Source: Euptelea pleiosperma
Taxonomy: Eukaryota > Streptophyta > Magnoliopsida > Ranunculales > Eupteleaceae
DNA length: 64,000 nucleotides
NCBI GenBank assembly: GCA_035048495.1
Contig: CM068541.1
Coordinates: forward strand, 6,641,929-6,705,928
Reading direction: 5' to 3'
The stretch's first letter is position 1, and each line of letters opens with the position of its first letter. A program made the translations under genes and the position numbers. The notes beneath the pieces were generated by a model. It did not search any database, was not told where the DNA came from, and was given only the letters and a program-made list of their open reading frames with translations. Below, piece by piece: positions 40,570 to 50,348 of the stretch.

Positions 40570-41403
40570 GTACACACATGCATTGTCAGGTAAACGTGGG
40601 ATTCAGTGACGTCACTGTTGTGATGCAGCACCATTGAGTTGAGCTTTGAGCTCAATTCCTAGGGAGCCTGTAACGTACGTTGCTTTTATCTCTCTCTGAG
40701 ATTTGTGAAGCCATCATATATAGATTTTATTTATTTTCTGGTTCTCTGTCTCTACTTTGTTTTGTTCCAGGTGATTCTGATGGGAAACAGGTAGAAGAAA
40801 TAGAGAAGAGTCCAACAGATGCAGAGGAATCGGTCAAAGAAGAGAAATCAGATTCTGAAGGTAAACAGGTTCAAGATACAGAGAAGAGCCCAATCAACGC
40901 GCATGAATTGGACGAAGAAGAGAAATCAGATTCTGAAGGTAAACAGGTTCAAGATTCAGAGAAGAGCCCAATCAATGCACAGGAATCCGACGAGGAAGAG
41001 AAATCAGATTCCGAAGGGAAAATGGTGGAAGAAACAGGGAAGATCCCAACTGACATTGAGGAGTCTGACAGGGAATCAGATTCTGAAGGGAAAGGGGAGG
41101 AAGAAACAGAGAAGAGCCCAACAGACGAGGAATCCGACAAAGAAGAAAAATCAGAATCTGCCGAGGAACAGGCTGAAGATACAGAGAGAAGCCCAACGGA
41201 CCGGACAGAATCTGACAAAGAGGAGAAATCAGATTCTTCCAACTCGGGGGCTGCTGAAGATTCTGACAACGAGCCTCTTGTATTTACCTTCAGCCACTAT
41301 CTATAAATTACAGTGCTTTCTACATTTTTTGCATTCTAGATTCTAATTTAAGTTCTACTGTATGCAGAGCGTGTGGAAGCGCCGGGCAGGGAAAGCAGTC
41401 TAA
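12575..41403 (+). CDS. PDS5A: sister chromatid cohesion protein PDS5 (A/B type), 33 coding exons
   Basis: PDS5 is a nuclear HEAT-repeat regulator of the cohesin ring, acting with WAPL and SCC3 in cohesion, recombination and DNA repair. Exons: 12575-12667, 18783-18986, 19101-19282, 21380-21506, 21670-21888, 22259-22475, 22580-22725, 22836-22981, 25558-25707, 25837-25885, 25968-26159, 26415-26597, 29839-29993, 30076-30202, 30314-30463, 30562-30621, 30825-30961, 31112-31229, 31373-31507, 31666-31865, 33425-33581, 33735-33881, 37097-37177, 37304-37996, 38100-38210, 38397-38476, 39027-39078, 39169-39255, 39378-39415, 39614-39682, 39757-39932, 40771-41279, 41368-41403. All borders are GT-AG and phases agree, giving 1741 aa. 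The N-terminus MAQKLQQQLREVGSKLE is family-typical. The PDS5 motif APEAPY is at 88-93. HEAT repeats run to about 1120, then a Lys-rich linker with NLS-like KKRKRR, a Tudor-like domain at about 1402-1460, and acidic repeats at 1561-1730. The A/B subtype is chosen on length and N-terminus. It may be a little longer than Arabidopsis PDS5A because of the repeat array. Confidence 0.93.
13705..14111. mobile_element. hAT-type MITE, 407 bp, PDS5 intron 1
   Basis: Perfect 8-bp target duplications CCGAGTAC lie at 13697-13704 and 14112-14119. The terminal inverted repeat is TAGGGGTGTCAA / TTGACACCCCTA. The interior is almost wholly made of repeated aaccggaacc and ggttccggtt motifs. No coding capacity. 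Confidence 0.92.
15449..16022. mobile_element. probable MITE interrupted by a LINE 3' end
   Basis: The left end (aaggttgcatttggaaaacc) and the right end (cccaaacgtagccc) are approximately inverted, and both arms repeat agcact/agtgct-type words. A LINE-like tail at about 15651-15805 splits it. Target duplications were not resolved. Confidence 0.45.
15651..15805 (-). mobile_element. LINE 3'-end fragment
   Basis: A T-run followed by gacaagtataaactttattgaag and text resembling plant L1 3' ends (aggcctacaagaccgggtc) reads as a minus-strand LINE tail. It closely resembles in style the start of the 24619 element. Only the tail is present. Confidence 0.45.
18373..18599. mobile_element. Mutator-like MITE, 227 bp, PDS5 intron 1
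   Basis: Perfect 9-bp target duplications TATTTACAT flank it (18364-18372 and 18600-18608). The ends start gaggaatgctaagaag and finish cttcctaaaattcctc. Inner arms gtgcagcacacctttgccaccctgc and its near complement are inverted. It lies about 180 bp before PDS5 exon 2. Confidence 0.88.
20748..21211 (-). mobile_element. TRIM-type miniature LTR element, PDS5 intron 3
   Basis: Two direct repeats of 204 bp each (20748-20951 and 21008-21211), starting TGATGTAGGACA and ending at GCA, flank only 56 bp. Read on the minus strand, that interior begins just after the 5' LTR with aaagtggtatcagagcggg, which contains a perfect initiator-Met tRNA primer site, and ends in a purine-rich stretch before the 3' LTR. 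A candidate 5-bp duplication acatt lies within two bases of both outer ends. There is no coding capacity, so the element is a TRIM (terminal-repeat retrotransposon in miniature). Confidence 0.85.
24619..25122 (-). mobile_element. 5'-truncated L1-type LINE, PDS5 intron 8
   Basis: Minus-strand frame 24754-25122 carries the C-terminal part of a plant non-LTR polyprotein, with the zf-RVT-like signature LWRLIPFAICWEVWKEGN followed by RIFEEK and EKIILKIK. The 3' end is marked on the plus strand by a T-run and gattggtaaaagatatatttattgaacggggc, typical of these elements. It is opposite in orientation to PDS5. Confidence 0.85.
27700..28045 (+). mobile_element. degenerate RTE-type LINE 3' end, PDS5 intron 12
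   Basis: The DNA encodes IEKSIEMVWARAMNTNN and then degenerate text matching the order of the RTE LINE end (a charged linker, ELN-E, CMFPTPDSW), finishing in a (gatgat)n-type run at 28016-28058 as RTE elements often do. It parallels the clearer copy at 34640-35065. The 244-codon open frame at 27123-27857 overlaps it but has no recognised domain upstream. Confidence 0.5.
28467..28674. mobile_element. hAT-type MITE, 208 bp, PDS5 intron 12
   Basis: Perfect 8-bp target duplications ATTGTGAG occur at 28459-28466 and 28675-28682. The ends are CAGTGGCGGAGCCAGG and cctagatccgccactg, inverted. The interior is A-rich with ggggggcaaaatcac words. This terminal sequence is common in plant MITEs. Confidence 0.92.
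31973..32252. mobile_element. probable MITE, PDS5 intron 20
   Basis: The left end tatgtaacaaggacac is inverted at the right end (gtctctgtctttgttacata). A similar right end (tctctgtcattgttacatag) occurs at 20013-20034 in intron 3. Target duplications are unclear. Confidence 0.5.
32491..32828. mobile_element. MITE, 338 bp, PDS5 intron 20
   Basis: The ends TAGGCCCTGCTTGGTA and taccaagcaaggccct-a are near-perfect inverted repeats. Internal words gcaaatatt/aatatttg also occur in both orientations. Flanking duplications were not evident. Confidence 0.7.
32893..33039. mobile_element. 147-bp hairpin MITE (Mutator-like), PDS5 intron 20
   Basis: Perfect 9-bp target duplications ATTTAATAA lie at 32884-32892 and 33040-33048. 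The terminal repeat gggtcgctctacgggcgccc pairs with gggcgcccgtcgagcgaccc with two changes. An inner 19-base pair of arms (cactggacaaaaatgcccc) is perfectly inverted, so almost the whole element folds on itself. Confidence 0.93.
34640..35065 (+). mobile_element. RTE-type LINE 3' fragment, PDS5 intron 22
   Basis: The frame 34640-34846 includes KKQHVRRMSIAKMSMWRRMS and then GKARKDKIRN, the family-typical end of the RTE reverse transcriptase. It continues, after frame breaks, through IEMV-SHVWRRP and GRPKRMRME to SPTPYR-DKAFDDYE. It is 5' truncated and disrupted, in the same direction as PDS5. Confidence 0.85.
35100..37096. other. rest of PDS5 intron 22, no gene recognised
   Basis: AT-rich sequence with no supported gene. 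Text near 36180-36620 has the compositional look of decayed retroelement coding DNA but gave no recognisable domain. Confidence 0.4.
38397..39255 (+). other. PDS5A: exons 26-28 of PDS5: Tudor-like domain
   Basis: Three small exons (38397-38476, 39027-39078, 39169-39255) encode residues about 1394-1466. The pattern LVGCRIKVWWPMDKQFYEGV, then VQSYDP, ILYNDGDMEVL and ERWELI is the Tudor/PWWP-like fold of plant PDS5 proteins, with aromatic residues W-W, F-Y and Y as a possible methyl-lysine cage. In Arabidopsis the PDS5C Tudor domain has been reported to bind methylated histone H3K4. Binding by this protein is inferred only. Confidence 0.75.
40533..40568 (+). repeat. (AC)n microsatellite, PDS5 intron 31
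   Basis: About 18 uninterrupted AC units, flanked on both sides by accgtacacac-like sequence. Confidence 0.95.
40774..41240 (+). repeat. PDS5A: coding minisatellite: acidic 26-aa repeats in PDS5
   Basis: Exon 32 holds about six tandem units of roughly 78 bp (26 aa). Each has SDSEGK at its start, then a short acidic stretch, T/S-EKSP in the middle and ESD-EEK at the end. Units 2 and 3 are nearly identical at the DNA level; units 4-6 are diverged, and unit 4 is shortened. Each unit has casein-kinase-2-like S-D-S-E sites and a proline-directed SP or TP. Confidence 0.9.
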
Positions 41404-42599
41404 AGCCATTACATTGACATTCTCTTTTAAGGCACAAGCAGTGGCACTGGCGCCCCCGTCTTTAGGATAGTTGCTGAAGGTGAGATGAATTCCATTTAAT
41501 CATGTAAACACACTAATAATGTTATGCCCAAGAACTATGTAACATAATCATTAATCCCACGGTTTGCGTAACAATGTGTGTGCATTTGTGTGTGTGTGTG
41601 TCTGTTAGGATGTCTGATTCTTACATGATTTATGAAGCAAGGCCACCTTGCCAATCCAACGGTCCAATAATAATGTTGGTAGGTCATGGTCACTGCTATG
41701 GTAAAATGATGCACTACATATGATGCAAAGGCATCATGGTACATTAGCTTGTGCATGTGCCATGCACGATGTATGAGTACATATATCCTGCAATTTTCAC
41801 TTATCACTACTCCAGTTAATCGGGTGGGGGGTGGTTGGCTGCAAGGACACGCTGTTCGACAATGGACAAGGGTCCGTCTTGGATAATTTTTCCACGTGCA
41901 TGGAAATGCCAGTTCTTTGAAATCCCTAACGTTACCTTGCATCCAAGCACCCCCACTAAGCTAGAAAGTGAATCACCTTAGGAAAGCTAGCTGCACTCGG
42001 GCTGAGTACCAAAAATGCACCTACTAAGGTTATTTGGTTATATAAAGGTTCAGGTTATTTTGACGGGTGAAAAATGACACCAATTGACACGCCTTTGTAG
42101 GACTGACATTGAGACAAGGGCTGACTTTTGGTTTGAACAATCTCTTCATCAAGGCAATTATCCTCGCAAAAAATCAGCCGATTCTGAAACTTCAAGCCTA
42201 ATCTAAAGCGCACTTAAACATAATAGTGACATGGACGGTCCAGAATGTTGTAATCTACTTTCAATATGTTGATTGTTTCTTTGATTAGTCAAAATCCCAA
42301 AATCTCTCCAGTATGTAGATTGGATGATCTTGGTCTAACCATCTGATTTTGGGACTGGATTGTTTGGATCATTCTTTCTTGTCAATTGTTTAATCCTGAG
42401 TTATCTATAGATCCTACGATACAAAAAAAAATTGGTGAGAATCGGGGCCGTGAGTACAAGAATTGCAATGGAGGTGTAAAATCAAAAGCCTACAAAGTTA
42501 ACAAATTGGCCTTGTTTTAGGATTTCGAGCCCAATGGGTTCTTAGATGTCAAATGGGCTGGGTCCATAGGCCCAATAACCTAGCGTTTGGGACTTCTTC
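41404..42599. other. PDS5 3' flank, no gene
   Basis: The first few hundred bases should include the PDS5 3' UTR; no poly(A) site can be fixed. The block at about 42060-42250 resembles parts of the 8230-8530 repeat (gggctgacttttgg, atcctcgcaaaaa, ggacggtcca). Confidence 0.5.
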
Positions 42600-42876
42600 A
42601 GGGCATGTTTGATTGCCAAGTGTGAAAATAGCATTTTCCTGGGAAAACACAACTGTCCATTGCTAGATAGCCATTTTAAATCTCTATAATTTTCCCTACC
42701 AAGCCATTTAAATCTGAATAATTTTCCTTACTAAGCCCAGAATTCATTTCCACCTAAAAATACGCCTTTGTGTTCTCACATGATTGAAATGTGTTCTCAG
42801 TTACAATCAATCAGCTATTTAAGGCATTTCACTGATGTATTTTCTCAAGAAATTTTCTGTGCAATCAAACACGGCC
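42600..42876. mobile_element. probable MITE
   Basis: The ends gggcatgtttgattgc and gcaatcaaacacggcc are inverted, and inner words ttttcctgggaaaa and tttctcaagaaa add local inversions. Target duplications were not seen. Confidence 0.5.
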
Positions 42877-44639
42877 ATATTTTTTTTTTTTTTTGAATTA
42901 TAAAATAAATTTGGTTTGTAGAAAGGGTACGGGTTTTCTAGAGCTACATTCCAAAAATAAGCTTGGTTGGTGATCTCTAGCTGTAGGGTTTGAGCATTTT
43001 TCATGGGGTAATTTCTAGCTGTTGGATTCGAGCAATTTTTGGGTACTTAAAGAGTGAATGGTTATAAATCACCAATCAGGCTGTTGGTGTGTAGGTCCAT
43101 CGAGGAGTGGGCCAATCATTCATGGGTCAGTAGGCCAAAAGAGTTGCAAGTCAGGTGGTCAGCAATAAGTTTCATCAGATATGCACAAAATCTGCATCCC
43201 AATTCCAAATCCAAATAACACTGATTACATGAAATCTATGATGGTTACCTCAAGTTTTATATACCCAAATCTGTGATTGTGTATTCGTATTTTGTGAGTT
43301 CTATATTTGTCTTAATAAGTTGAGAAATCATTGGGAAATGAAAAGGTGTCCTATGCTAGTATATGAAAACTTTTGAACTTGTAATTCAATTATATGAAAT
43401 TTTAATACAATACATTACAGATAGATTATTGTAGATAAAGAACATTATATGCTGGTTCAAAGTAATTCCATATATGCTTTCCTTGGCGTCAATGTCTTGT
43501 TTCATTCGCAAGTATATATTTTTCCCTAATTCTGTGTCCTACTTAACTAGCCAATACTTCTCCTCATACTCACGGAATTTTAATTAGATATCTACTTTCT
43601 CGTAATTCCATATCCCAAGAGTTCTTAACTAGTCCATACTTCTCTCCATCCTCATTTGTCCCATTGCCGACTAGTGTAACACCATGTCTAAGTTTTGTGC
43701 CTAAATGTTCACGATAAATGTCACTTCAGTATAAGCGAAAGCTTAACGATCTAGCAACGATGCGGACAAAAATTGCCTGGTTGGTGACAACCTTCAATAT
43801 GGACTCTTCATTGTTGCACAATATAACTTTATAACCATTGATCTCCACAACCCCGGTCCCCCCCTTTTCTGTCCGCTTTGTAAGAACTTTAGTCTCTTTA
43901 GCTGTCTAATATTTACAAAGCAGAGAAACCAAAGATTTAGAATTAGTAACCATAACAACTATTACAAAAATCGACATAAAAGAACTATATGATTTATAAT
44001 TAGTGACCATAGCAACTATCACTTTAGGACAAAATAGGCCCGAAGCTCGGCCCAAGGTTAATTTTTGGGCCGTAAGCATCCCTTTAAGCCAGGCAAAAAA
44101 TAGGCCTGATCTAAAGTAAAGCCCAAAGCCTGATATCTTTGTTTGGGTTTCTCTTTGCTCTCTCTCACTTTGTTTTGTAAACTAGAGAAAAACTCAAAAT
44201 ATGATCACCTTTTTAAATAAAATTTTCTCATCATACGTCTGGGCTTTAGCTTTTGTGTAAGATAGCTCAATCCAACTGGAGGCAAAAATGTCAAATCTAA
44301 TAGAGTCGTCATCAACCCTTTTTAGCAGTGTAATTGGTCATTGAGTTTGAAAATAGATAACATAATTTTTAAAAAAAATAAATTAAATGTAAATTAGTGA
44401 CTCTGTTGATCTACAAACTATTTTTAGAGATCATTGGGTAAATTAGTCATTTATAAAATGTTGAAGGTGTTAAGTACTCTAATTGTATTTAAATGGTTAC
44501 CTACACTTGTACACTCAATTATCTTCTCAAGTTATTAATAGAAAAAATAATAAAATAAAATTATAAGTACAATAATATAAAAGAAAAATAGGAAATCACT
44601 GTATTATATATGTATTTTGGATTTTTCACACATGCTATA

Positions 44640-45060
44640 TAGAGAAAGAGATTAACAAAAAAGAAAGATAAAAAGTAAAGTAAACTGATCATTATACTAT
44701 TGCAAACATTTTAAGATCTACATAAAATTTAAAAAGAGAAAGATATTAACATAAAAAAGAAAATAAGTAAATGGATAACCCTACTATTACAAGCATTGCA
44801 GAATGTTTATACAAGTTAAAGAGAAAAAAAATATTATTATAAAAAAGAAAGTAAATGGATCACCTTACCATCAAAAATATTTTAGCATGTCCATACAAAT
44901 TAGCGAGAGAAACGATTAGCATAAAAAAGTAAATAAATTACCATATTATTGTAAGTATTTCGGGATGTATATACAAATTATAAAGATAAAAATATTTACA
45001 TTTAAATAAATCTCCTCACTATTGCAAACATTTCGAGATGTTGAAAGAAAAAATGGGATA
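44640..45060. repeat. degenerate tandem repeat, ~80-bp period
   Basis: A marker of the form attgcaaacatttt-a-gat-t--acaaatta recurs at about 44698, 44784, 44866, 44945 and 45020, each followed by an AG-rich agagaaa-attaacataaaaaagaaa block. This gives five diverged units with spacing shrinking from about 86 to about 76 bp. Confidence 0.7.
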
Positions 45061-45859
45061 TACTAACATTCAAGAAAACTTAAGAAAATAAATTAAAAAA
45101 AAAAAAGGTATATAACAAAATAAAAGACACATAAGAAGAAAGAAAAAAGAGAGTGGGGTAACTTAACCAACCCTATGTGATTTACATCGTACTTTTTGAG
45201 TCATTCTTTACTTAGTCTTTCTGTTCTTTTTCTTTTTTATTCTTCTTCTTCAAAAAAAAAAAAAAAAAAAAAAAAATTAAGTAAGAACAAGAGGTCATCC
45301 TACTTTTACTTAATCTTTTAAAATAATGCAGATTTTTTGAATTTTTTTTAAGGATTTTTAAAAAAATTTTGGAATTTAAGAATTGAATATATTTTTTTAG
45401 GAGTTTCTTTAGACTTAAGGAGGTGGCTTAGAATGATGTCTTTTTCTTTTTGGGGGGAGTGTTATTTATAGGTGAAGGATAAGATTTAGGAAAGTTTGGG
45501 AATAATAGTTAGAGTAATTTGATCATTTTGAAGGTAAAAGTATAAAAAAAAAAAAAAAGTTTATCTTACATGAATATTTTAATTTGTTTAAAAAGATTGG
45601 TAGTAAAAAATATTTGAGTAGTTGTAAGAGAGTTAGTAAGAAGAATAAACAAAAAAAAGATGTGGGTAAAATAAAAAAAACAAGAAAATTGATGAGTTGG
45701 ATGAATAAGCTTTAGTGGTATCATCAAAATAGATTTTTAATTTAAAATATTTTAAAAAATCCATTTAATGAACTAATATTAATTAGTGTGTTTTCTCTTT
45801 CAGTACTCAAGTATAGGTTTTTCATAGGTGCCTAGGTAAGCATAAAGTAAAGGTGAATG

Positions 45860-45958
45860 AAAGTGTGTCAACCCAAGTTTGAGCCGGGCCCAAAGGTAAA
45901 TCGGGCCTGCTTAGTCCAGCCCAAGAAAAGCCAGACCCAGGCCCGACTTACATCCCTA
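45860..45958. mobile_element. right-end fragment of a TAGGG-type hAT element
   Basis: The motif-rich text with gggcccaaag, cagcccaag and caggcccgac ends in ttacatcccta, the complement of a TAGGGATGTAA terminus. The style matches the 11315 and 59378 elements. Related text at 44030-44130 might be the other arm, but no left terminus was found. Confidence 0.4.
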
Positions 45959-46129
45959 GCTACATGGCCGGCTTGTATAGACACCGTGAGATCCTCATGA
46001 AATCTTAGTGTAAGTCGTCATTGGTCAACCACGGGCGGTTGTTGTAGCCAGATTGAAAAACTTGATTATTTGACTTTGACTTGAATCGCAATCATTCTCA
46101 TAGTGTACAGTCAAAGGTCTCAAATCAAG

Positions 46130-47110
46130 AACAAATCTTGGATGTTGATTATAAGGACCACAATATGAGCCATGTGGCACTCTTAAAGACAACTGGCCGT
46201 ATGGATGTTTGGCCCATCCCTAGGTGGGCTATTTACTAAAATCTGCCTGATCTCTAAGAGTGCACCCCGTGGCCCATACCATGGTCCGTCCCATCATCAA
46301 CAGTCGACTGACATCCGCCAGCAAAGTTCTAGTCGCAGCCTCTGATCAAAAGTTTGATAATGTACATCGGGTAGTCAAATTTAATGTCAATCTTCCTGTC
46401 TTCCTTTATTATGCAGATTATGATCAGTGTTCGATGAATCCAAAGGAAATATGATGCGTCATCCTATAATATAAGTGTGATCTTATGGCTATGATCCGTC
46501 CAAAATATTGTCCAGTGATCTAAAGGTCCAGTTTGAGGAATAGGTGGGCCAGGATAATTCTACGCTACAGGATGCACCACTGACCTCATGGAACGGCTTT
46601 TCCTGCCCGGGGGTTTAAAATGCCCTGTTGGACTCTTTTTTCCGCCTACCGACGAATAAGCCTTGATTGATGATTTCTAACTGCTTGAAATCACCAATCA
46701 ACCTGATTTTTATCCTGGATAAGCAAATCTAGCTGATTTCTCCACGTGGCATTTTGGGAGGGGTGAGTTAGTCGGGGGGACACCTCATGAAAGCTCTCTA
46801 AAAGTTGCCACGTGTGTAAGAAGACAAAATTAACGCGAGACAAAATGTTAAAACTCAGTAACACACTCGCGAGTGACCGTATGGTTGTTTTGCCAATCCC
46901 GTGGACTTACAGAGTTTACAGACCAAGCATGGGTTATTTTTAGCTGTAGGATTCAAGATTTATTAGTGGTACTAATATCCCACGGCTAGAAATCACTAAT
47001 CACGCTGATTTTTGGTCTGTAAGTCCACCAAAGAGTGAATCAAACATCCATACGACCACTGATCTCGAAGAGTGTACCACGTGACACATATAGCCACGAG
47101 GAATCTATCT
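46130..47110. repeat. partial copies of the foldback MITE family
   Basis: Blocks tggatgtttggcccatccctaggtgg (46201), cacgtggcattttgg (46742), and aaatcactaatcacgctgatttttgg with catccatacgacca (46986-47060) are family signatures, but no complete terminal repeats or target duplications enclose them. Confidence 0.5.
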
Positions 47111-47225
47111 ATCTAGAAGACTAGAACTAGGGGCCGCATGTGCATGTCACTAGGTGATTGGAGGGGCGAACAATTAGAAAATAAAAAATTCTGAACTTCT
47201 CCATAGAATATATATGTAGTTATTC

Positions 47226-47612
47226 GAGTAAAACTTTGATAACAGTGGACTGTCATGACATACCATAATATGAGCCACGTGGTATACTCTTTGAGTATTC
47301 TGACCATATGGATGTTTGGCCAATCCCTAGCTGGACCTACAAAGCAAAAAAAAGCCTGATTAGTGATTTCAAACCTTTGGGTCTTTGTACCCCAAAAATG
47401 GTCAATAATGTTCAAATTCACGTGGTTAAAATCAACAAAATAACTCTGATCCAACGCCTAGAAAACACTAATCGTGTTGATTTTTGGTTTGTAGGTCCAC
47501 ATAGGGATTGGCCCCACATCCATACAGTGAGCGTCCTCTAAGAGTGTGACACGTGGCTCATATTATAGGCTGTTGGTCTCGATGACAGTCCGCTGTCATC
47601 AAAGTTTTATTC
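47226..47612. mobile_element. GAGTAAAAC-family foldback MITE
   Basis: It starts gagtaaaactttgataacag and ends gctgtcatcaaagttttattc. The arms carry gccacgtgg and gacacgtggc plus the inverted ggatgtttggccaatccctag block. The flanks do not give a convincing duplication. Confidence 0.7.
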
Positions 47613-47689
47613 CTATTTGTTGGATTCAAGCATTTCTCAAGAAGTTCTAAGAACCCAACCATGCGCTGGGCATGAAGCCCATGATGAAA

Positions 47690-48950
47690 ATTGTAGGAAT
47701 CATATGGATAAAGAGCACTAATCAATGGTGATTTTTGATCTATGGATCTATCAAGAGTGGCGACAAGCAGTCATTGGTCAGTGGGCCCATATGGTATACC
47801 ATGTGGCATTTTGGAAAGGAGTATCAAACTTTGAAATATTCTAGAGACATCGAATTTGAGCTCCCAATAACGTAACGTTAGTGACATTGTGTTGCTGTCG
47901 GAATAAATAAATATTTGATCGTCCATCACCACAGTATGATCCACGTGGCATTCTCTTAGTGCGCACTGATCATATGGATGTTTGCCAATAACTAAATGGA
48001 CTTACAGAGTACAGACCAAAAAATCAGCTTGATTAAATATCTAGCATTATTTGGGACTAGGGGACCCACATGCGATGCACTTGTACCTTACACGTGGCAG
48101 CACCTTATAAATCACATATATATGTTTGGCCCATCCCTAGGTGGATCCACGTACCAAAATTCATTCTGATTAATAATTTCTATCCACTGAATTAGAGTCT
48201 GTTTCATAGTTTGTTTTCATCCATGGAATTTAAGTATTATTTGGCAGAAGTGGGACACTATTAGAGACCACTGACCATATGGATGTTTGGTCCATCCCTA
48301 GGTGGTCTTACATGCAAAAAATCAGCCTGATTAGTAATTTCTAAGCATTCGATTGAAGTGGTTTTCATGGGTTGATTTTTAACCGTCGAATTTGTGCATC
48401 ACTATTTAGCAAGCAAATCAATGTGTTTTTTTGGCTAGTACAAAGCGACATGACCACGCAATTCTATGGACCTTAGACCATGTGATCGTGCATTTTACTC
48501 GGGGTTCTTGCACAATTTGTGGGCTGCAAATAAATTTTCCCTTCTACTATTAATGTGCGAAGGCCTTGGTGCGTTATGGTTCGATATTTTTCATAATTAC
48601 AAAATTGCCCATATTTTTTAATTTTTTTTCATTAATTTATTCACTTGGCAGGGTTTTCTTGGTCTTTTTTTATGTAAAAGTATTAATTAAATCCGCGTGT
48701 CACACTGGGACTAACTCCAAGCCTCCAACTAGAGATGGGCCAAACATCTATACGGTCAGAGGTATCTAACAGTGTGCCACTCGGCCCACGCCTAAGGTGC
48801 TGCCACGCGCAAGTGCACCATTGCACGTAGTGATTTTTAACGTAGGTTCACTTAGTGATGGTCAGTGGTCTATAAGAATGTGCCACGTGGCTCCTACAGT
48901 GGTCCGTTATCAACGTTTTGATCAAAGATTTGCTCTTTGTTTGACCATTC
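47690..48950. repeat. cluster of partial foldback-family copies
   Basis: Fragments with ccacgtggcattct (47950), catatggatgtttggtccatccctaggtgg (48278), aatcagcctgattagtaattt (48319) and gtgccacgtggctcc (48880) lie in mixed order. No complete element could be delimited. Confidence 0.5.
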
Positions 48951-49022
48951 GGTCGGTAATCGTGTACAAATCGACAAAAGTGGACTGGACTGGGTGCCCG
49001 TTGGTGAATTGTCGAAGTCGTC

Positions 49023-49389
49023 GAGCAAAGCTTCGGTCGCAACGGGTTGTGACCGAAGTCGGTCACAGCCCTAAATACGAGCCACGTGGTACACGATTAG
49101 AGGGAGATGACTGTATGGATGTTTGGCCAGTCCCTCGTTGGACCTGTAAACCTAAAATCAGCCAGATTACTATTTTATAACCGTTGGATCTTTGCACCCA
49201 AATAATGCTCAAAGTCCTACCGTTAAAATAAACCTATGAAAATAACTTCAACCCAGCGCTTAGAAATCACTGATCCGATAGTTTAGGTTTGTAGGTCCAT
49301 CTAGTGATTGTCCAAACATCCATACGTTCATTGCCCTATAATAATTTGCCACGTGGCTTGTATTGTGGGCTGTGCCCGAAGTTTTACTC
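49023..49389. mobile_element. GAGTAAAAC-family foldback MITE, 367 bp
   Basis: The ends are gagcaaagcttcgg and cccgaagttttactc. Flanks GAAGTCGTC (49014-49022) and GAAGTCTTT (49390-49398) agree at 7 of 9 positions. Two subterminal gccacgtgg motifs face each other. Confidence 0.8.
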
Positions 49390-49895
49390 GAAGTCTTTGG
49401 CTAGTGTGGATCACAACCACCAGCAACATTCTTGGTGGTCATCATTTTCCTCCATAGTGCGGTTGACTACGAAATCGACGAGTATCTATTGGGGCCCCAC
49501 ATAGATGTTTGTCAAAGTGATTGATATGAAGCTGAACTCCCATCATCCCCATATGACAGAGAAAAAACATTTGTTTTTGTTGTGTAGAGCAATCTGGACC
49601 TTTGAAGTAGCGGGTAACTTCAGAATACGTGCGGGATTCGTGTATTGGATGGGTATCCACAATTGATGGTGACCCACCAAAGATATAATCAATGTCTTGG
49701 GACGATCTCAACCATCCCATTTATTCGACTATATCAGTCGGTCCATTAAAAATTAATTTCACAGTCCAAAAATCATCTTCTTCTGTCTGAAAAGTCAGAG
49801 ATCTCCTTACGCTGGGACCCCCCGCTTAGAAAACTATATACGTTATATGTTTGTAGCAGTCACATGAGATGGACGGTTAGGATCGACAAATTTTT

Positions 49896-50308
49896 GAGCT
49901 TGCCTGACCACCCGTGGTCAGGTAGATACCTGACCACCCACAATATAAGCCACGTGGTAATTTATTAGAGGACACAGACTGTATAGATGTTTGGCCAATC
50001 TATAAGTGGACCTACAAACCAAAAATCATCCTGATTAGTGATTTCAAACCGTTGGATCTTTATACGGAAATAACGGTAAATAATGCTCAAATTCCTACGT
50101 TTAATATCAAACAACGAAAATGACTTCAACTAACGCTTAGAAATCACTGATCAGGTTGATTTTGGGTTTATAGGTCCAACTAAGGATTTGTCAAACATCT
50201 ATACGGTCAGTGTCCTCTAATAAATTTCCGCGTGGCTTATATTGTGGGTGGTCAGGTATCTACCTGACTAGGGGGCTTCTATTGTGGGTGGTCAGGCAAG
50301 TCTTGCTC
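49896..50308. mobile_element. GAGTAAAAC-family foldback MITE, 413 bp
   Basis: Perfect 9-bp target duplications CAAATTTTT lie at 49887-49895 and 50309-50317. The ends are gagcttgcctgaccaccc and gggtggtcaggcaagtcttgctc. Extra ggtcaggta/tacctgacc inversions lie just inside both ends. Confidence 0.9.
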
Positions 50309-50348
50309 CAAATTTTTGGGACTTGTGTTTGGAAATGTTAGTAGTGTC

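Larger units (their letters stand above)
43180..46130. other. AT-rich gene-free stretch
   Basis: No coding frame of interest. It contains the degenerate tandem array at 44640-45060, poly-A and poly-T runs (for example 45250-45277), and a right-end fragment near 45860-45958. Confidence 0.5.

Noticed and set aside
41280..41306. Read-through C-terminus of PDS5 ending VFTFSHYL
   Set aside because: A donor site and a following exon encoding the expected WK-type end give a better family match.
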